Shown: positions 26,855 through 36,511, counted from the stretch's first letter. The stretch: 61,303 bases of DNA from Pseudanabaena cinerea FACHB-1277 (GCF_014696345.1 NZ_JACJPY010000016.1:1-61303); one strand, 5' to 3'. The notes: generated by a model not told the origin, from the letters alone. Made by a program: numbers and translations.

Positions 26855-27475
26855 ATGAGTGAACCAACTCCCTACGACAAACTAGGAGTCAATGATGATG
26901 CCTCCTTTGAAGAAGTACGCGATGCCCGTGATCGCTTGCTACGTGAATATGAAGGAGACGAATCTCAACAGGAAGCGATCGAAGTTGCGTATGACGCAAT
27001 CTTGATGGATCGGCTCCGCGCTCGCAAAGAGGGCAAAATTGCCGTACCCGATCGCATTCGTTATCCTGAGCGACTGGCAGCCCCCGCACCCACAGCCCCT
27101 CAAAGCAACAATCAGCGCCGTACACCCTCTTGGCTCACTAAGGTTCTTGATGATCCTAACCAAAAAGACATTTATACATCCCTTGGCATCTATGCAGGAT
27201 TGGGGGCAATTAGTTTCTTGGTATCTGGCGCGGCGACCACTTGGCTATCCATTGGGTTAGTGGTAAGTGTGTATTGGCTAACCCGTAAGGAAAATCGATT
27301 TGGCAGAGCTTTGCTATTTTCCCTGTCGGGGATCACGATTGGCGTGATATTGGCAACTTTGACCAACCAAGTTTTAGTGCTGTCGCGGTTAGTTGGGACT
27401 GTTGCGTTTCCAAGCCCGATCCAAATGCTAATTATCTTGTTGGTGATGTGGCTACACGCCTGCTTCTTAAGGTAA
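26855..27475 (+). CDS. CPP1-like protein (J-like domain plus membrane segments)
   Basis: The 206-residue protein begins with a J-like helical region (PYDKLGVNDDASFEEVRDAR, then AYDAILMDRLRARKEGKI) that lacks the HPD motif. It continues with a Pro/Ala linker and three or four hydrophobic helices (about 110-205). This layout is that of the CPP1-like/DUF3353 family, whose plastid member is a holdase for protochlorophyllide oxidoreductase. A thylakoid or plasma membrane chaperone role is likely. A strong hairpin follows the stop codon. Confidence 0.85.
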   Translation: MSEPTPYDKLGVNDDASFEEVRDARDRLLREYEGDESQQEAIEVAYDAILMDRLRARKEGKIAVPDRIRYPERLAAPAPTAPQSNNQRRTPSWLTKVLDDPNQKDIYTSLGIYAGLGAISFLVSGAATTWLSIGLVVSVYWLTRKENRFGRALLFSLSGITIGVILATLTNQVLVLSRLVGTVAFPSPIQMLIILLVMWLHACFLR

Positions 27476-27486
27476 ATCAATAGGTG

Positions 27487-27514
27487 AAGGTTGACCCTAG
27501 GGTCAACCTTTATA
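27487..27514. terminator. Perfect palindromic terminator
   Basis: AAGGTTGACCC TA GGGTCAACCTT is a perfect 24-base palindrome followed by TAT, between the CPP1-like gene and nadE. It lies only 14 bases before the nadE start, so it could also affect nadE leader structure. Confidence 0.7.
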
Positions 27515-27527
27515 ACAAGCTAATTTA

Positions 27528-29294
27528 ATGAGTTCTTTTAATAGCGATCTTAATAGAAACCTTGATAGTGATCCTGCTAGCAAATTCAAGATTGCGATCG
27601 CCCAGCTTAATCCCACCATCGGCGATATTGCAGGTAATAGCGATCGCATTTTGGCGGCAGTAAATCATTTCGCGGCGCAGGATGTGCAACTGGTGCTGAC
27701 CCCTGAGCTATCCCTTTGCGGCTATCCGCCCCGTGACCTGTTGATGAGCAGTCAATTTGTACGAGATATGCAGCAGGCGATCGCCGAGTTGGCGAATAAA
27801 TTGCCGCCGCAGATTGCGGTACTGGTGGGGACGGTTTGCAGTAACAATCAAGCAACCCAGTCGGGCGGCAAAAACCTATTTAATAGTGCGGTGTTGTTAT
27901 TGGGCGGTAAGGTACAGCAAACCTTTTATAAACGCCTACTGCCCACCTATGATGTCTTTGATGAGGATCGCTATTTTGAAGCGGGGCATGGGAGCCAAGT
28001 TTTTAATCTGCATTTAGCTGATGGTAGCTACTTGCGGATTGGCGTAACTATTTGTGAGGATATTTGGAATGATGAGGATTTTTGGGGAAGGCGGAGCTAT
28101 GCCCATGATCCAGTGACGGAGTTAGTTGAAAATCACAATTTAGATTTACTGCTCAATTTATCAGCATCTCCCTATGCTGTTGGCAAGCAAAGTTTGCGGG
28201 AGGCAATGCTCAAGCATCGGGCGATCGCCCATAATTTACCCTTGATCTATGTCAATCAAGTTGGCGCAAATGATGACTTGATCTTTGATGGGCGCAGTAT
28301 GGCTTTTAATCGGCATGGGGAGATCGTGGCGCAGGCTAAAGGCTTTGAGGAAGATCTCTTGAGCGTTGATTCGACCCAGCTATTCGAGGACTTAGGAAAC
28401 CTAGCCTTACCTGAGGCGTATGACAGTGATGAGGCAGAAATTTTTGCGGCGCTGGTGTTGGGTGTGCGTGACTATGTAAGGAAGTGCCGCTTTAAGCAGG
28501 TGGTAATTGGGTTGAGTGGCGGCATTGATTCGGCCTTGGTAGCGGCGATCGCCACCGAAGCGATCGGGAAGGAAAATGTTTTAGGGATATTGATGCCTTC
28601 ACCCTACAGTTCCGAGCATTCCATTACCGATGCGATCGCCCTAGCGCAAAATTTAGGAATTAATACCCACACCATCGCGATCGCGCCAATGATGGTGACT
28701 TTTGATCAGAGCCTAGCCGATCTTTTTGGCGATCGCCCCAATGATGTCACCGAAGAAAATTTGCAATCACGGATTCGCGGCAGTCTACTGATGGCAATTT
28801 CTAACAAATTGGGGCATCTCCTCATTTCCACAGGCAACAAGTCCGAACTAGCCGTGGGCTACTGCACCCTCTATGGTGATATGAATGGGGGCTTAGCGGC
28901 GATCGCCGATGTGCCGAAAACGCGAGTATTTCACCTTTGCCAATGGCTAAATCAAACTAGTCATAATTTGGCAATCAAGCAAAATCATCACGAAGTGATC
29001 CCCCCTAACATCATCACCAAGCCCCCCAGTGCCGAACTAAAGCCAGATCAGATCGATCAAGATTCCCTACCGCCCTACGATATCCTTGATGATATTTTGC
29101 ATAAATTCACGCAACTGCATTTATCGGCGGCAGAAATTATGGCAACGGGTCATGAGGCAGCGATCGTGCATCGGGTATTACGACTGGTCAAAATTGCCGA
29201 ATTCAAACGTCGCCAAGCCGCCCCAGGTTTAAAAATTACCGATCGCGCCTTTGGTTCAGGTTGGCGAATGCCCATCGCTAGTAATTATTATTAG
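27528..29294 (+). CDS. nadE: Glutamine-dependent NAD+ synthetase
   Basis: The 588-residue protein has two domains. The N-terminal nitrilase-type glutaminase (about 15-280) has triad residues in TPELSLCGYPP (Glu), FYKRLLPTYDVFDE (Lys) and GVTICEDIWND (Cys). The C-terminal ammonia-dependent NAD synthetase (about 300-588) has the PP-loop IGLSGGIDSALVAAIATEAIG, STGNKSELAVGYCTLYGDMN and a closing FGSGWRMPIAS. It amidates nicotinate adenine dinucleotide to NAD+ using Gln and ATP. The length is normal for this form. Confidence 0.96.
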   Translation: MSSFNSDLNRNLDSDPASKFKIAIAQLNPTIGDIAGNSDRILAAVNHFAAQDVQLVLTPELSLCGYPPRDLLMSSQFVRDMQQAIAELANKLPPQIAVLVGTVCSNNQATQSGGKNLFNSAVLLLGGKVQQTFYKRLLPTYDVFDEDRYFEAGHGSQVFNLHLADGSYLRIGVTICEDIWNDEDFWGRRSYAHDPVTELVENHNLDLLLNLSASPYAVGKQSLREAMLKHRAIAHNLPLIYVNQVGANDDLIFDGRSMAFNRHGEIVAQAKGFEEDLLSVDSTQLFEDLGNLALPEAYDSDEAEIFAALVLGVRDYVRKCRFKQVVIGLSGGIDSALVAAIATEAIGKENVLGILMPSPYSSEHSITDAIALAQNLGINTHTIAIAPMMVTFDQSLADLFGDRPNDVTEENLQSRIRGSLLMAISNKLGHLLISTGNKSELAVGYCTLYGDMNGGLAAIADVPKTRVFHLCQWLNQTSHNLAIKQNHHEVIPPNIITKPPSAELKPDQIDQDSLPPYDILDDILHKFTQLHLSAAEIMATGHEAAIVHRVLRLVKIAEFKRRQAAPGLKITDRAFGSGWRMPIASNYY

Positions 29295-29323
29295 ATACAG
29301 CGCTTTACGCTCAAATCCCAATC

Positions 29324-29371
29324 AAGAAAGCTCTGGGAAATATCACTTTTTGACACTTCCCAGAATTTTCT
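29324..29371. terminator. Hairpin between convergent nadE and EF-hand gene
   Basis: Arms AGAAAGCTCTGGGAA and TTCCCAGAATTTTCT pair with small gaps around a T-rich loop. The position between convergent genes fits a shared terminator. Confidence 0.5.
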
Positions 29372-29402
29372 GGTGGTTTGTTTGCTCGGCAATGGCTGCG
29401 CG

Positions 29403-30689
29403 TTAGTTAAACCAAACCACAAAGTTAAAGAGATTGCCACCGAAGGCGCGAACCATTTCGTCCCACACTCTCATGTCTGTCACCTTGCCCTTTTCAAGGT
29501 AAGGAGTGGCGGCTGTGCCTTGCGCCCAGCCCATGAGGTCAAAGCCCCTTGGCTCTGTAAAGATTCTGGCAAAATTAATACTCAACTGGGGATCGCGCCA
29601 AAAGGGGAGATTTTTCTTGCCTGCTAAAATTGCATCGATCTCATTTAGAGACTTTTGCCAAGAGCTAACCATCTCGCCCGTTACCCGCACATTGGGAATG
29701 ACAGACAACTGCTTCGGATTGGGAATCCATTCGCGATCGCTGTCAGTTTCTGCCAAAATTGATTGCCAAGACTGGCGACTAAGGCTGATCACTGACTTCA
29801 TATGATTGAGGATCGTGGTCATCCGTTGCGGCTCCACTAACGGGAACTTGGCAAGGTGGACTGCGGCAACTAGGTCGAGAATTTCATCAAAATTGGGACT
29901 ATAGTCATCGGGCTTAGATGGCTTGGTAAATAGCCATGCTTTGTGGGGCGTATCCACTTTTTGGAAAAAGAGATGGGCGCAGGAGGCAAATAGCTCTTGG
30001 CTATCATAGGCCCGTAAAAATTCGGCGATCGCCCCTAACACATGGGTATAGCCCTCTAGCCACAGGGTATCACCGCGATCGAAGGCGATCAAAAATTGCT
30101 GGGCATCTTTTTCGGTGACATTGGCTCCTGTAACCGCATTGAAAACCCGCCAGAGGGTATCAGTATTTTCTAGTTTGCCATTGCCATCAAGATCGAGGCG
30201 GACTAGCCCTAGCCGTAATGCCAGTTTAAGATTTTGATCTTTAATGGGGGCGATCGTGGTGCGAACAGTGGCAAGATCATCAATCCATGTCTGAAAAACC
30301 TGTTGCAAGCCTGAATAGGTCAAGACTTCAGGTTTGGGATTTTTGGGAATGGGCAGACGCACAAAGGGGATCGCGCTAGTCAATGGGCTTTGAATTGTGC
30401 CATAGCGATAGAGGGACTGTGAAAGCCTTTCGATGCCCCGCATAAATTGAATTACACCCAACCCAAAGCGGGTTTTGTCATCTTGGGCGTTATTTTTGAG
30501 GTAATCGCTAAAGACTTTTTCGCCCTCTGCCAATTTGCCCGTGGTGAGGTAGAGGTCGGGTAAGGGCGCGATCGCGGCATTGGTAGGCTGAGCGATGATC
30601 GCAATTGTCACGATCAGGGCGGTGATCGCCATTGCCAACAGCGATCGCCACAGCCAAGACAGATGCTTGAGCGGGTTCTGGTTAAACAT
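29403..30689 (-). CDS. Secreted conserved cyanobacterial protein with one EF-hand-like loop
   Basis: The 428-residue protein starts with a basic segment, a hydrophobic core (LLAMAITALIVTIAIIAQ) and a likely signal-peptidase site near NAAIA. The mature part is mostly helical, starting PLPDLYLTTGKLAEGEKVF. It contains one EF-hand-like calcium loop, DLDGNGKLENTDTLW (about residue 170), followed by helical segments and a conserved end GFDLMGWAQGTAATPYLEKG. It is a periplasmic protein that may bind calcium. I do not know a function for this family. It converges on nadE and is transcribed from near the pheA end. Confidence 0.75.
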   Translation of the reverse strand: MFNQNPLKHLSWLWRSLLAMAITALIVTIAIIAQPTNAAIAPLPDLYLTTGKLAEGEKVFSDYLKNNAQDDKTRFGLGVIQFMRGIERLSQSLYRYGTIQSPLTSAIPFVRLPIPKNPKPEVLTYSGLQQVFQTWIDDLATVRTTIAPIKDQNLKLALRLGLVRLDLDGNGKLENTDTLWRVFNAVTGANVTEKDAQQFLIAFDRGDTLWLEGYTHVLGAIAEFLRAYDSQELFASCAHLFFQKVDTPHKAWLFTKPSKPDDYSPNFDEILDLVAAVHLAKFPLVEPQRMTTILNHMKSVISLSRQSWQSILAETDSDREWIPNPKQLSVIPNVRVTGEMVSSWQKSLNEIDAILAGKKNLPFWRDPQLSINFARIFTEPRGFDLMGWAQGTAATPYLEKGKVTDMRVWDEMVRAFGGNLFNFVVWFN

Positions 30690-30782
30690 AGAGAGTCACC
30701 ATCAATTAATTTTTTTGACCACCAAGACAAGTTTAGATCAGTGGGTGCTTGCAATCACTCTTCAGTCATTTGGCTGCTCAAT

Positions 30783-31619
30783 TTAGGTGATCGCATAGCT
30801 ACCCAATATTTTTAGATTCTCGGTTACGGTTTTTAGTTCCTCCAAAGCCTCACAACAGTTAGCATCTGGAAGCGCCGCCTCGATATCAATAAAAAAGATA
30901 TATTCCCCTAGCGATCGCTTGGTGGGGCGTGACTCAATTCGACTTAAATTAATATGGCGATCGGCAAATACTAGCAATGGTTTAACTAGCGCCCCTGGCA
31001 TATTGCGCTTGAGGCTAAATGCTAAAGAAGAATGTGTGCCTTGACGATGGCTGGTATTGCGCCCCAGCACCAAAAAGCGGGTGAAGTTATCGGGCTGATC
31101 GTTAATGGGAAATTGCAAAATCGGCAGATTATATAATTCAGCAGCCCGTTGGGAAGCGATCGCCGCCGATGTCCCATCCTCGGCAACTCGCTGTAATCCG
31201 TCAGTGGTGGAGTCAGTGGCAATTTGCTGCACTGTTGGCAAATGGCAATCTAGCCATAGTTGGCACTGTGCCAAGCCTTGCGGGTGAGAATAGACAGTTT
31301 TAATATCTGTGAGTATGGCGGCGCGGGTAATCAGAGCATGGGCGATCGGTAAGACGATCGCCTGTTGGATTTGCAAGGCTTCCGATTGCCAAAGACTATC
31401 AAGGGTCATCGTCACGCCGCCTTGGATCGAGTTTTCCACAGGTACGATCGCAATTTCCACATTGCCATTTTCGGCGGCATTAATCGCTTGGGGGATCGTG
31501 GGATAAGGACACATTATTGATGGATCATGCTCCAAGTCGGGATGACTAAGCTGCAAATAGCGCAAAGCCGCCATTTCTGAATATGTACCTGCGGGGCCAA
31601 GATAAGCGATCTTTGTCAT
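30783..31619 (-). CDS. pheA: Prephenate dehydratase
   Basis: The 278-residue protein has the PDT catalytic domain (KIAYLGPAGTYSEMAALRYL at the start, VPVENSIQGGVTMTLDSLW, and DNFTRFLVLGR with the catalytic Thr). It ends in an ACT domain carrying ESRPTKRSLGEYIFFIDIEA, the Phe-binding feedback site. It converts prephenate to phenylpyruvate for phenylalanine synthesis. There is no fused chorismate mutase. The start codon overlaps the stop of an upstream 53-residue gene by ATGA, suggesting translational coupling. Confidence 0.95.
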   Translation of the reverse strand: MTKIAYLGPAGTYSEMAALRYLQLSHPDLEHDPSIMCPYPTIPQAINAAENGNVEIAIVPVENSIQGGVTMTLDSLWQSEALQIQQAIVLPIAHALITRAAILTDIKTVYSHPQGLAQCQLWLDCHLPTVQQIATDSTTDGLQRVAEDGTSAAIASQRAAELYNLPILQFPINDQPDNFTRFLVLGRNTSHRQGTHSSLAFSLKRNMPGALVKPLLVFADRHINLSRIESRPTKRSLGEYIFFIDIEAALPDANCCEALEELKTVTENLKILGSYAIT

Positions 31620-31777
31620 GATGAATGGGGCAATAAGCTAACCTGAGACAAAATTTTTAACTGCCTAGTTAAAGCCTGTAACAAGATTGTTTCAGGTGAT
31701 TGATTTAGGCGTACTGCTTGAGCTGTTAACTCTTCATCCAAATTATCTGGAAGGGTAATTTTCAAAGTTTGAGCCAT
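31616..31777 (-). CDS. Small ribbon-helix-helix antitoxin-like protein, 53 residues
   Basis: This short frame encodes MAQTLKITLPDNLDEELTAQ, then AVRLNQSPETILLQALTRQL and a short tail. A beta strand followed by two helices with the PETILLQAL pattern is typical of ribbon-helix-helix (CopG/ParD-like) DNA-binding proteins. Its TGA overlaps the pheA ATG (ATGA), so the two are translationally coupled. No toxin gene adjoins it, which makes it a solitary antitoxin-like regulator or a remnant. Control of pheA or of its own promoter is possible but unproven. The ribosome-binding site is weak. Confidence 0.7.
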   Translation of the reverse strand: MAQTLKITLPDNLDEELTAQAVRLNQSPETILLQALTRQLKILSQVSLLPHSS

Positions 31778-31834
31778 AGCTTTTGACAGGTTAAATTGTA
31801 ATCATTTTAGGTCACAAATCTAAAATCAATAATC

Positions 31835-32596
31835 TTATGGTTCGACACCCAAGGCAGCCAAGCGATCGCGCAATTTTTGCAACTCTTGCTCAGCCAGTCT
31901 TGCCCTTTCCTCTGCTAATTCAGCACGCTGAATTTCTTCTTGCCAAGCTGCGGCTAACTCACTAGGAATTAACAATTTTTCGCCATTATCTTGGCGATAG
32001 AAATTGATGAGAGAACCTGCGACTTCGAGGCGTAACTCTAAAACTTGACTCAATCCATCAGCGATCGCCTCATAGACCAATAAATCTTCCGCCTTGGCTG
32101 GTAGATTTGCTTGACGACGATAGCCGCGTAATTTTTCAGGAATCCATTCGCCTTTAGGATCAAACAACCAATATTCCAAAACCCCAATGCTTTCGTAAAG
32201 CTCCTGCTTTTTGGTTTGGTCGTGCGCCTGTGTACTTTCTGAAGTCATCTCAAAAATAACACTGGGTATTTTGTCTGTTTCCCAAATTTTGTAGTTGTCA
32301 TAAGGCTTTTGGGCAATATCAAAAATCACCATCACATCAGGCGCAACCCGTAATCTCGGAAAGCCCTGTGCATAATATAAAAATTGATCAGCAAGGACAA
32401 CAGGCGATCGCGCAGCAAACTTTTCGGCTAAATAATTGCGTAAAACAGCGACCGTTGCCATAATCGCATCGGCATGAACTGAAGTCTCTGCCAAGGGTTC
32501 ACCATCCTCAGAAGGGTAAAATATTTCTGTATCGATGCTTTGAGTTTCTTGAATTGGTTGAATTGACTCAAGAACAGGGGCAGTAATAGGTGTCAT
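31835..32596 (-). CDS. Uma2-family (DUF820) PD-(D/E)XK protein with coiled-coil tail
   Basis: The 253-residue protein has a standard Uma2 domain: APDVMVIFDIAQKP, SVIFEMTSESTQAHDQTKKQ and VLEYWLFDPKGEW (about residues 75-170). It ends in a heptad-patterned tail (QRAELAEERARLAEQELQKL) seen in many cyanobacterial members. Nuclease activity is inferred from the fold only. It differs clearly from the other Uma2 gene in this window, so the two are not a recent duplication. It sits between the small antitoxin-like gene and ftsH, all on the minus strand. Confidence 0.9.
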   Translation of the reverse strand: MTPITAPVLESIQPIQETQSIDTEIFYPSEDGEPLAETSVHADAIMATVAVLRNYLAEKFAARSPVVLADQFLYYAQGFPRLRVAPDVMVIFDIAQKPYDNYKIWETDKIPSVIFEMTSESTQAHDQTKKQELYESIGVLEYWLFDPKGEWIPEKLRGYRRQANLPAKAEDLLVYEAIADGLSQVLELRLEVAGSLINFYRQDNGEKLLIPSELAAAWQEEIQRAELAEERARLAEQELQKLRDRLAALGVEP

Positions 32597-32636
32597 AGCT
32601 TATGCAATGCGATCGCACTGGTATTTTTAGAATCAG

Positions 32637-32663
32637 AAAAGGCGGCGCAATGCGCCGCCTTTT
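32637..32663. terminator. Strong GC-rich hairpin after ftsH
   Basis: AAAAGGCGGCGC AAT GCGCCGCCTTTT is a perfect 12-base stem with a T-run on both strands. The core GGCGGCGC/GCGCCGCC recurs in the palindrome at 43771-43820. Confidence 0.9.
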
Positions 32664-32670
32664 CTCATGG

Positions 32671-34563
32671 TTAAAACTTGACTGAAGCCGTTTTCTTTTC
32701 AGGTAGCTGTGTATATTCCGCCACGATTTTGCGGAACTCTTCACCATCGAGGGTTTCCACATCAAGGAGAATATCCACTAGGCGATCGCAAAGATCACGG
32801 TTTTCTTCGATGACTTTTTTAGCAGTTTCGTAGCAGGTTTGGGCAATTTGGCGGATCTGGCGATCAATGCGATCTCCTAACTTAACGGAATAATCGCTCT
32901 GGGGCATCATATTCCGCCCTAAAAATACTTCGCCACTTTCCGATTCCAAAGCACCCAAGCCCAAGTCTGACATTCCAAACTGCGTCACCATCATCCGTGC
33001 CAGCCTTGCCACCTGCTGAAAGTCACCCGAAGCGCCTGTCGTAATCTCCGCATCGCCAAAGACCACATCCTCAGCCGCCCGACCACCGAGCATCATCGTA
33101 ATTGTATCTAGCAGTTGAGATCGCGACTCTAAACCATATTCTTCATCGGGCAGTCCCTTGGCAAAACCGCCAATACCACCAGAGCGCGGCACAATCGTAA
33201 TTTTGTCGAGCAGTGATGTATTTTTGAGCATTGTCATCACGAGGGCATGACCAACTTCGTGGTAAGCAATCAGGCGTTTTTTAGCGCCATCGAGCATCGG
33301 CTTCATGCTTAAGCCAATGGTGATCCGATCAATGGCATCGGCAATTTCCAACTCACCGATCGCCTCTTTGTGCCGTCTAGCCGTCAGGATCGCCGCCTCA
33401 TTTAATAAGTTGGCTAAGTCTGCCCCCGCAAACCCAGGGGTAAGTCTTGCCACCGATTCAATCGAAACATTTTCCTCCAGCTTCTTATTCCGCGCATGAA
33501 CCTTGAGGATTTCTTGGCGACCTTTGTAATCGGGATAATCGACCGTAATTTGGCGATCGAATCTACCAGGGCGCAGCAAAGCACTATCCAAAACATCGGG
33601 GCGGTTAGTTGCTGCCACCACGATCACCCCTGAGTTACCCTGAAAACCATCCATTTCCGTCAACATTTGGTTGAGGGTCTGCTCACGCTCATCGTTGCCG
33701 CCGCCAATACCCGCACCCCTCTGACGACCCACCGCATCAATCTCATCAATGAAAATGATGCAGGGGGCATTGTCTTTGGCTTTTTGAAATAAATCGCGCA
33801 CACGGGAAGCCCCTACCCCCACAAACATTTCCACAAACTCAGAGCCAGACAGCGAGAAAAAGGGTACACCTGCCTCACCCGCGATCGCCTTCGCCAATAG
33901 AGTCTTACCAGTACCAGGGGGACCAATCAGCAATACACCTTTGGGGATCTTTGCGCCAACCGCCGTAAAGCGATCGGGCTGCTTTAAAAACGTGACCACC
34001 TCTTGCAGTTCTTCTTTGGCTGTCTCAATGCCTGCCACATCTTCAAACTTGATCCCCGTCTTCGCTTCGGGCGAAAATCTTGCCCTAGTCTTACCAAAAC
34101 TAAGGGTTTGTCCAGGACCACCTGGGGCATTGCTAAGACGGCGCAACACCATCAACAATACAAAAATTAACAGCATCGGCACAAAGAAAGTACTCACCAG
34201 TTGCCAGAGCATGGTGGGCTGGGGCTGAGCCTTTACCGCAATATCGACTTCATTGTCCCGCAATGCCTTCATTAGCTCGGCATTACCATCACGGGCAATC
34301 AGATCCACCCGTACCTTCCGCCCATCACTCAAAATTGCTTCTGCCGCCAAGCCATTGCTTTCGAGGTCAATTTTCTTGACCCGATTTTCCTTGACATTGG
34401 AGAGCAGCTCCGTATAACTCATGTTTACGGCATTTTCAGCATTGGCTTTAGCGGCGCTAGGTGTGGCGATCGCCACACTTTGAATAATGGCAATGCTCAA
34501 GACCGTCATTTTGACGCGCTGCCAGAAGGTCGATTTCCAAACTCTGTTTACAGAAGACATCAC
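32671..34563 (-). CDS. ftsH: ATP-dependent zinc metalloprotease FtsH
   Basis: The 630-residue protein has a signal-anchor helix (about 18-38), a periplasmic or lumenal domain, and a second membrane segment ([15 protein letters not shown], about 120). An AAA module follows with Walker [20 protein letters not shown], Walker [13 protein letters not shown] and the SRH in [20 protein letters not shown]. The peptidase domain has the zinc site HEVGH. It forms membrane hexamers that degrade damaged membrane proteins; cyanobacterial forms replace photodamaged D1 in photosystem II. Several paralogues exist and I cannot assign the exact one. A strong terminator follows. Confidence 0.95.
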   Translation of the reverse strand: MMSSVNRVWKSTFWQRVKMTVLSIAIIQSVAIATPSAAKANAENAVNMSYTELLSNVKENRVKKIDLESNGLAAEAILSDGRKVRVDLIARDGNAELMKALRDNEVDIAVKAQPQPTMLWQLVSTFFVPMLLIFVLLMVLRRLSNAPGGPGQTLSFGKTRARFSPEAKTGIKFEDVAGIETAKEELQEVVTFLKQPDRFTAVGAKIPKGVLLIGPPGTGKTLLAKAIAGEAGVPFFSLSGSEFVEMFVGVGASRVRDLFQKAKDNAPCIIFIDEIDAVGRQRGAGIGGGNDEREQTLNQMLTEMDGFQGNSGVIVVAATNRPDVLDSALLRPGRFDRQITVDYPDYKGRQEILKVHARNKKLEENVSIESVARLTPGFAGADLANLLNEAAILTARRHKEAIGELEIADAIDRITIGLSMKPMLDGAKKRLIAYHEVGHALVMTMLKNTSLLDKITIVPRSGGIGGFAKGLPDEEYGLESRSQLLDTITMMLGGRAAEDVVFGDAEITTGASGDFQQVARLARMMVTQFGMSDLGLGALESESGEVFLGRNMMPQSDYSVKLGDRIDRQIRQIAQTCYETAKKVIEENRDLCDRLVDILLDVETLDGEEFRKIVAEYTQLPEKKTASVKF

Positions 34564-34718
34564 TGCCTCTCGCTCCTTGTAACCCCGTCGATGCGGTAAT
34601 TATTGTTGATTGTTATAGTCTAGTCCATCCATTATAACTTTTGATTTATCGCAGTCAGAGAGTTAGACTAAAATACACTCAATAATATTAAAGCTACGCA
34701 TTCCTAGCATATCTATCC

Positions 34719-35609
34719 ATGAACCCCACACAAAACATCCAGCCCTTCTCCTCCGATGAATTTGCGAATGCTCTTGCGGAGCATAATTATGAGTTTTCCG
34801 TGGGGCAAGTTGTCAAAGGAAAGATCATATCTGTGGAAAGCAGTGGCATTTATGTCGATATTGGCGCGAAGTCCCTTGGCTTTATGCCCATTGATGAGGC
34901 AACCATCAGTGGGTCTTCCCGTGCTACCGATGCTTTTCCCATTGGTAATGAATATGAATTTCTGATTATTAGTAACCAAAATGCTGATGGTGAGGTCAAG
35001 CTATCGGTGCGCCGCCTTCTCTTCAAACAGGCATGGCAAACCCTGCGCGACTATCAAACTGATTCTAAAGTGTTTGAAACAAAGGTGATCGGTACTAACA
35101 GTGGTGGTTTGATCGTTGATGCTGTGGGGCTGCGCGGTTTTGTGCCGCGATCACATTTATCTAACCCATCCGATCTTGCCACCCTCGTTGGCAAAACGAT
35201 CCCTGTGATGGTACTGGATGCCGATGAAACCCGCAAAAAGCTAGTTTTATCCAACCGTCAAGCGGCTAAACAATCGGCGATGAGCCAAATTGCTAAGGGG
35301 CAGTTGATTACTGGCAAAGTCACAAATATTCGTCCCTTTGGCGCTTTTGTCGAGTTTGCTGGGGTATCGGGGCTACTGCACAATAAAGAAATTAGCCAAA
35401 AACCTGTTAACGATCCCACCCATGTTTTCCAGATCAATGATGTGATTAAGGTTGTGGTTGTCGATGTGGACGAGTCTCGCGATCGCATTGCCCTTTCCAC
35501 CAAAATCCTCGAACTGCACCCAGGCGAAATGCTCGATAATTCGGCACAGGTCTTTGCTGAGGCAGAAGAGCGTCTTGAAAAAAATATTAGCAAGCTTTGG
35601 GATGCCTAG
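34719..35609 (+). CDS. rpsA: S1-domain RNA-binding protein (30S ribosomal protein S1 type)
   Basis: The 296-residue protein has three S1 OB-fold repeats. The first (about 28-100) starts VGQVVKGKIISVESSGIYVD, the second (about 115-180) is more diverged, and the third (about 195-270) starts GQLITGKVTNIRPFGAFVEF. Cyanobacterial and plastid S1 proteins have three repeats instead of the six of E. coli, and this length matches the shorter cyanobacterial S1 paralogue. It probably helps mRNA binding to the 30S subunit. It is divergent from ftsH and precedes psbM. Confidence 0.88.
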   Translation: MNPTQNIQPFSSDEFANALAEHNYEFSVGQVVKGKIISVESSGIYVDIGAKSLGFMPIDEATISGSSRATDAFPIGNEYEFLIISNQNADGEVKLSVRRLLFKQAWQTLRDYQTDSKVFETKVIGTNSGGLIVDAVGLRGFVPRSHLSNPSDLATLVGKTIPVMVLDADETRKKLVLSNRQAAKQSAMSQIAKGQLITGKVTNIRPFGAFVEFAGVSGLLHNKEISQKPVNDPTHVFQINDVIKVVVVDVDESRDRIALSTKILELHPGEMLDNSAQVFAEAEERLEKNISKLWDA

Positions 35610-35640
35610 CGATCGTTAGTGAAAACCATGGAATACGCTA

Positions 35641-35646
35641 TATAAT
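35641..35646 (+). promoter_or_regulatory. Candidate -10 box of psbM
   Basis: A perfect TATAAT lies 80 bases before the psbM ATG. The matching -35 region is weak, so this is a moderate guess. Confidence 0.4.
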
Positions 35647-35725
35647 TGTTTTGATAAGCAACGTAAAGCCCTATATCATTTTCATATATTCTCAGTAAAC
35701 AAAATTAATAAACAGAGTTGACATC

Positions 35726-35845
35726 ATGGAAGTTAATTTTCTCGGTCTCTTAGCCACTGTCCTAGCCATATTTGTACCTACTGTCTTCTTGCTAATCCTG
35801 TATATCCAAACAGCTAGCCGTGAAGAAGGACAGCAAAGTAAATAG
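35726..35845 (+). CDS. psbM: Photosystem II reaction centre protein M
   Basis: A 39-codon gene encodes [20 protein letters not shown] followed by [19 protein letters not shown]. One membrane helix with the conserved N-terminus EVNFLG and the IQTAS end identify PsbM, a low-mass subunit at the photosystem II dimer interface. It is probably transcribed on its own, between a TATAAT box and a very strong terminator. Confidence 0.96.
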   Translation: MEVNFLGLLATVLAIFVPTVFLLILYIQTASREEGQQSK

Positions 35846-35940
35846 TCCCCAAGTACATAGTGGCTTCGCCATTCTGCACTTACAAAATTCTTACGCCTAA
35901 AGTACTGTCTACTTTTGTAAGTTATTTATGATACAAAATA

Positions 35941-35986
35941 AAATGATGAATGGCTATGCTTAGCATAGCCATTCATCATTTTTTTT
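35941..35986 (+). terminator. Very strong intrinsic terminator of psbM
   Basis: A 19-base perfect stem (AAATGATGAATGGCTATGC, loop TTA, and its complement) is followed by eight T residues. Confidence 0.93.
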
Positions 35987-36103
35987 CGCTCATATAGGGA
36001 TTTGGGTGAAAGCCCTGCTTCATCAAAAAGTCACACTTTGTCGCCGCAACAGTTTAAGTCAGATCGTTTAATTGGCTTCACCTACTTACCCATATGAGCG
36101 AAA
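35984..36103. repeat. Element bounded by 12-bp inverted repeats, MITE-like
   Basis: TTTCGCTCATAT (35984-35995) is exactly inverted as ATATGAGCGAAA (36092-36103). Inside, GGGTGAAAGCC and GGCTTCACCTAC are nearly complementary, so the whole 120 bases can fold. There is no ORF. It overlaps the T-run of the psbM terminator. Confidence 0.6.
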
Positions 36104-36511
36104 CATTTATCATCAATACTTCTATCTCTTAATTTGCTAGCTTTTCTATTTCACACGGTTTTGCAATTGATAGATTCCAGTTATTAAGAGACTCGTCGTA
36201 AGCGTGGAACTCGGAGAGCTTTTTTCAAGATATTCTCTTTCTTACCAAGTACTTTCTGTGTAAGAGTTGGCAGCATTTAATCGAATTTATGCTTGGGGAT
36301 GCTCCTGTGTTTCCAGATTCGCGTTAATCTCATCGCTACTATGTAGCTACTATGTATTTTTTATTACTATTTTGAATTTAGAATTGCTGGCGATTTTGTC
36401 GTGGGATTAGGGGCGAAAGGATGGTCATATATATTTTCCTATGTGCATAGCGGTAACCGACCAATAAACTTGCTATAATTAAAAATTGTGATTATTTTAA
36501 GAGATTAAATT
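36104..36511 (+). promoter_or_regulatory. AT-rich region upstream of purB with a candidate promoter
   Basis: No gene is seen in this 408-base stretch. A TATAAT at 36474-36479, 33 bases before the purB start codon, is the best promoter candidate. A structured RNA such as RNase P or 6S RNA was looked for by eye and not found. Confidence 0.45.

Noticed and set aside
35846-36511. Structured RNA gene (RNase P, 6S or tmRNA)
   Set aside because: None of the conserved cores could be found by eye; the folds present are the psbM terminator and the inverted-repeat element.
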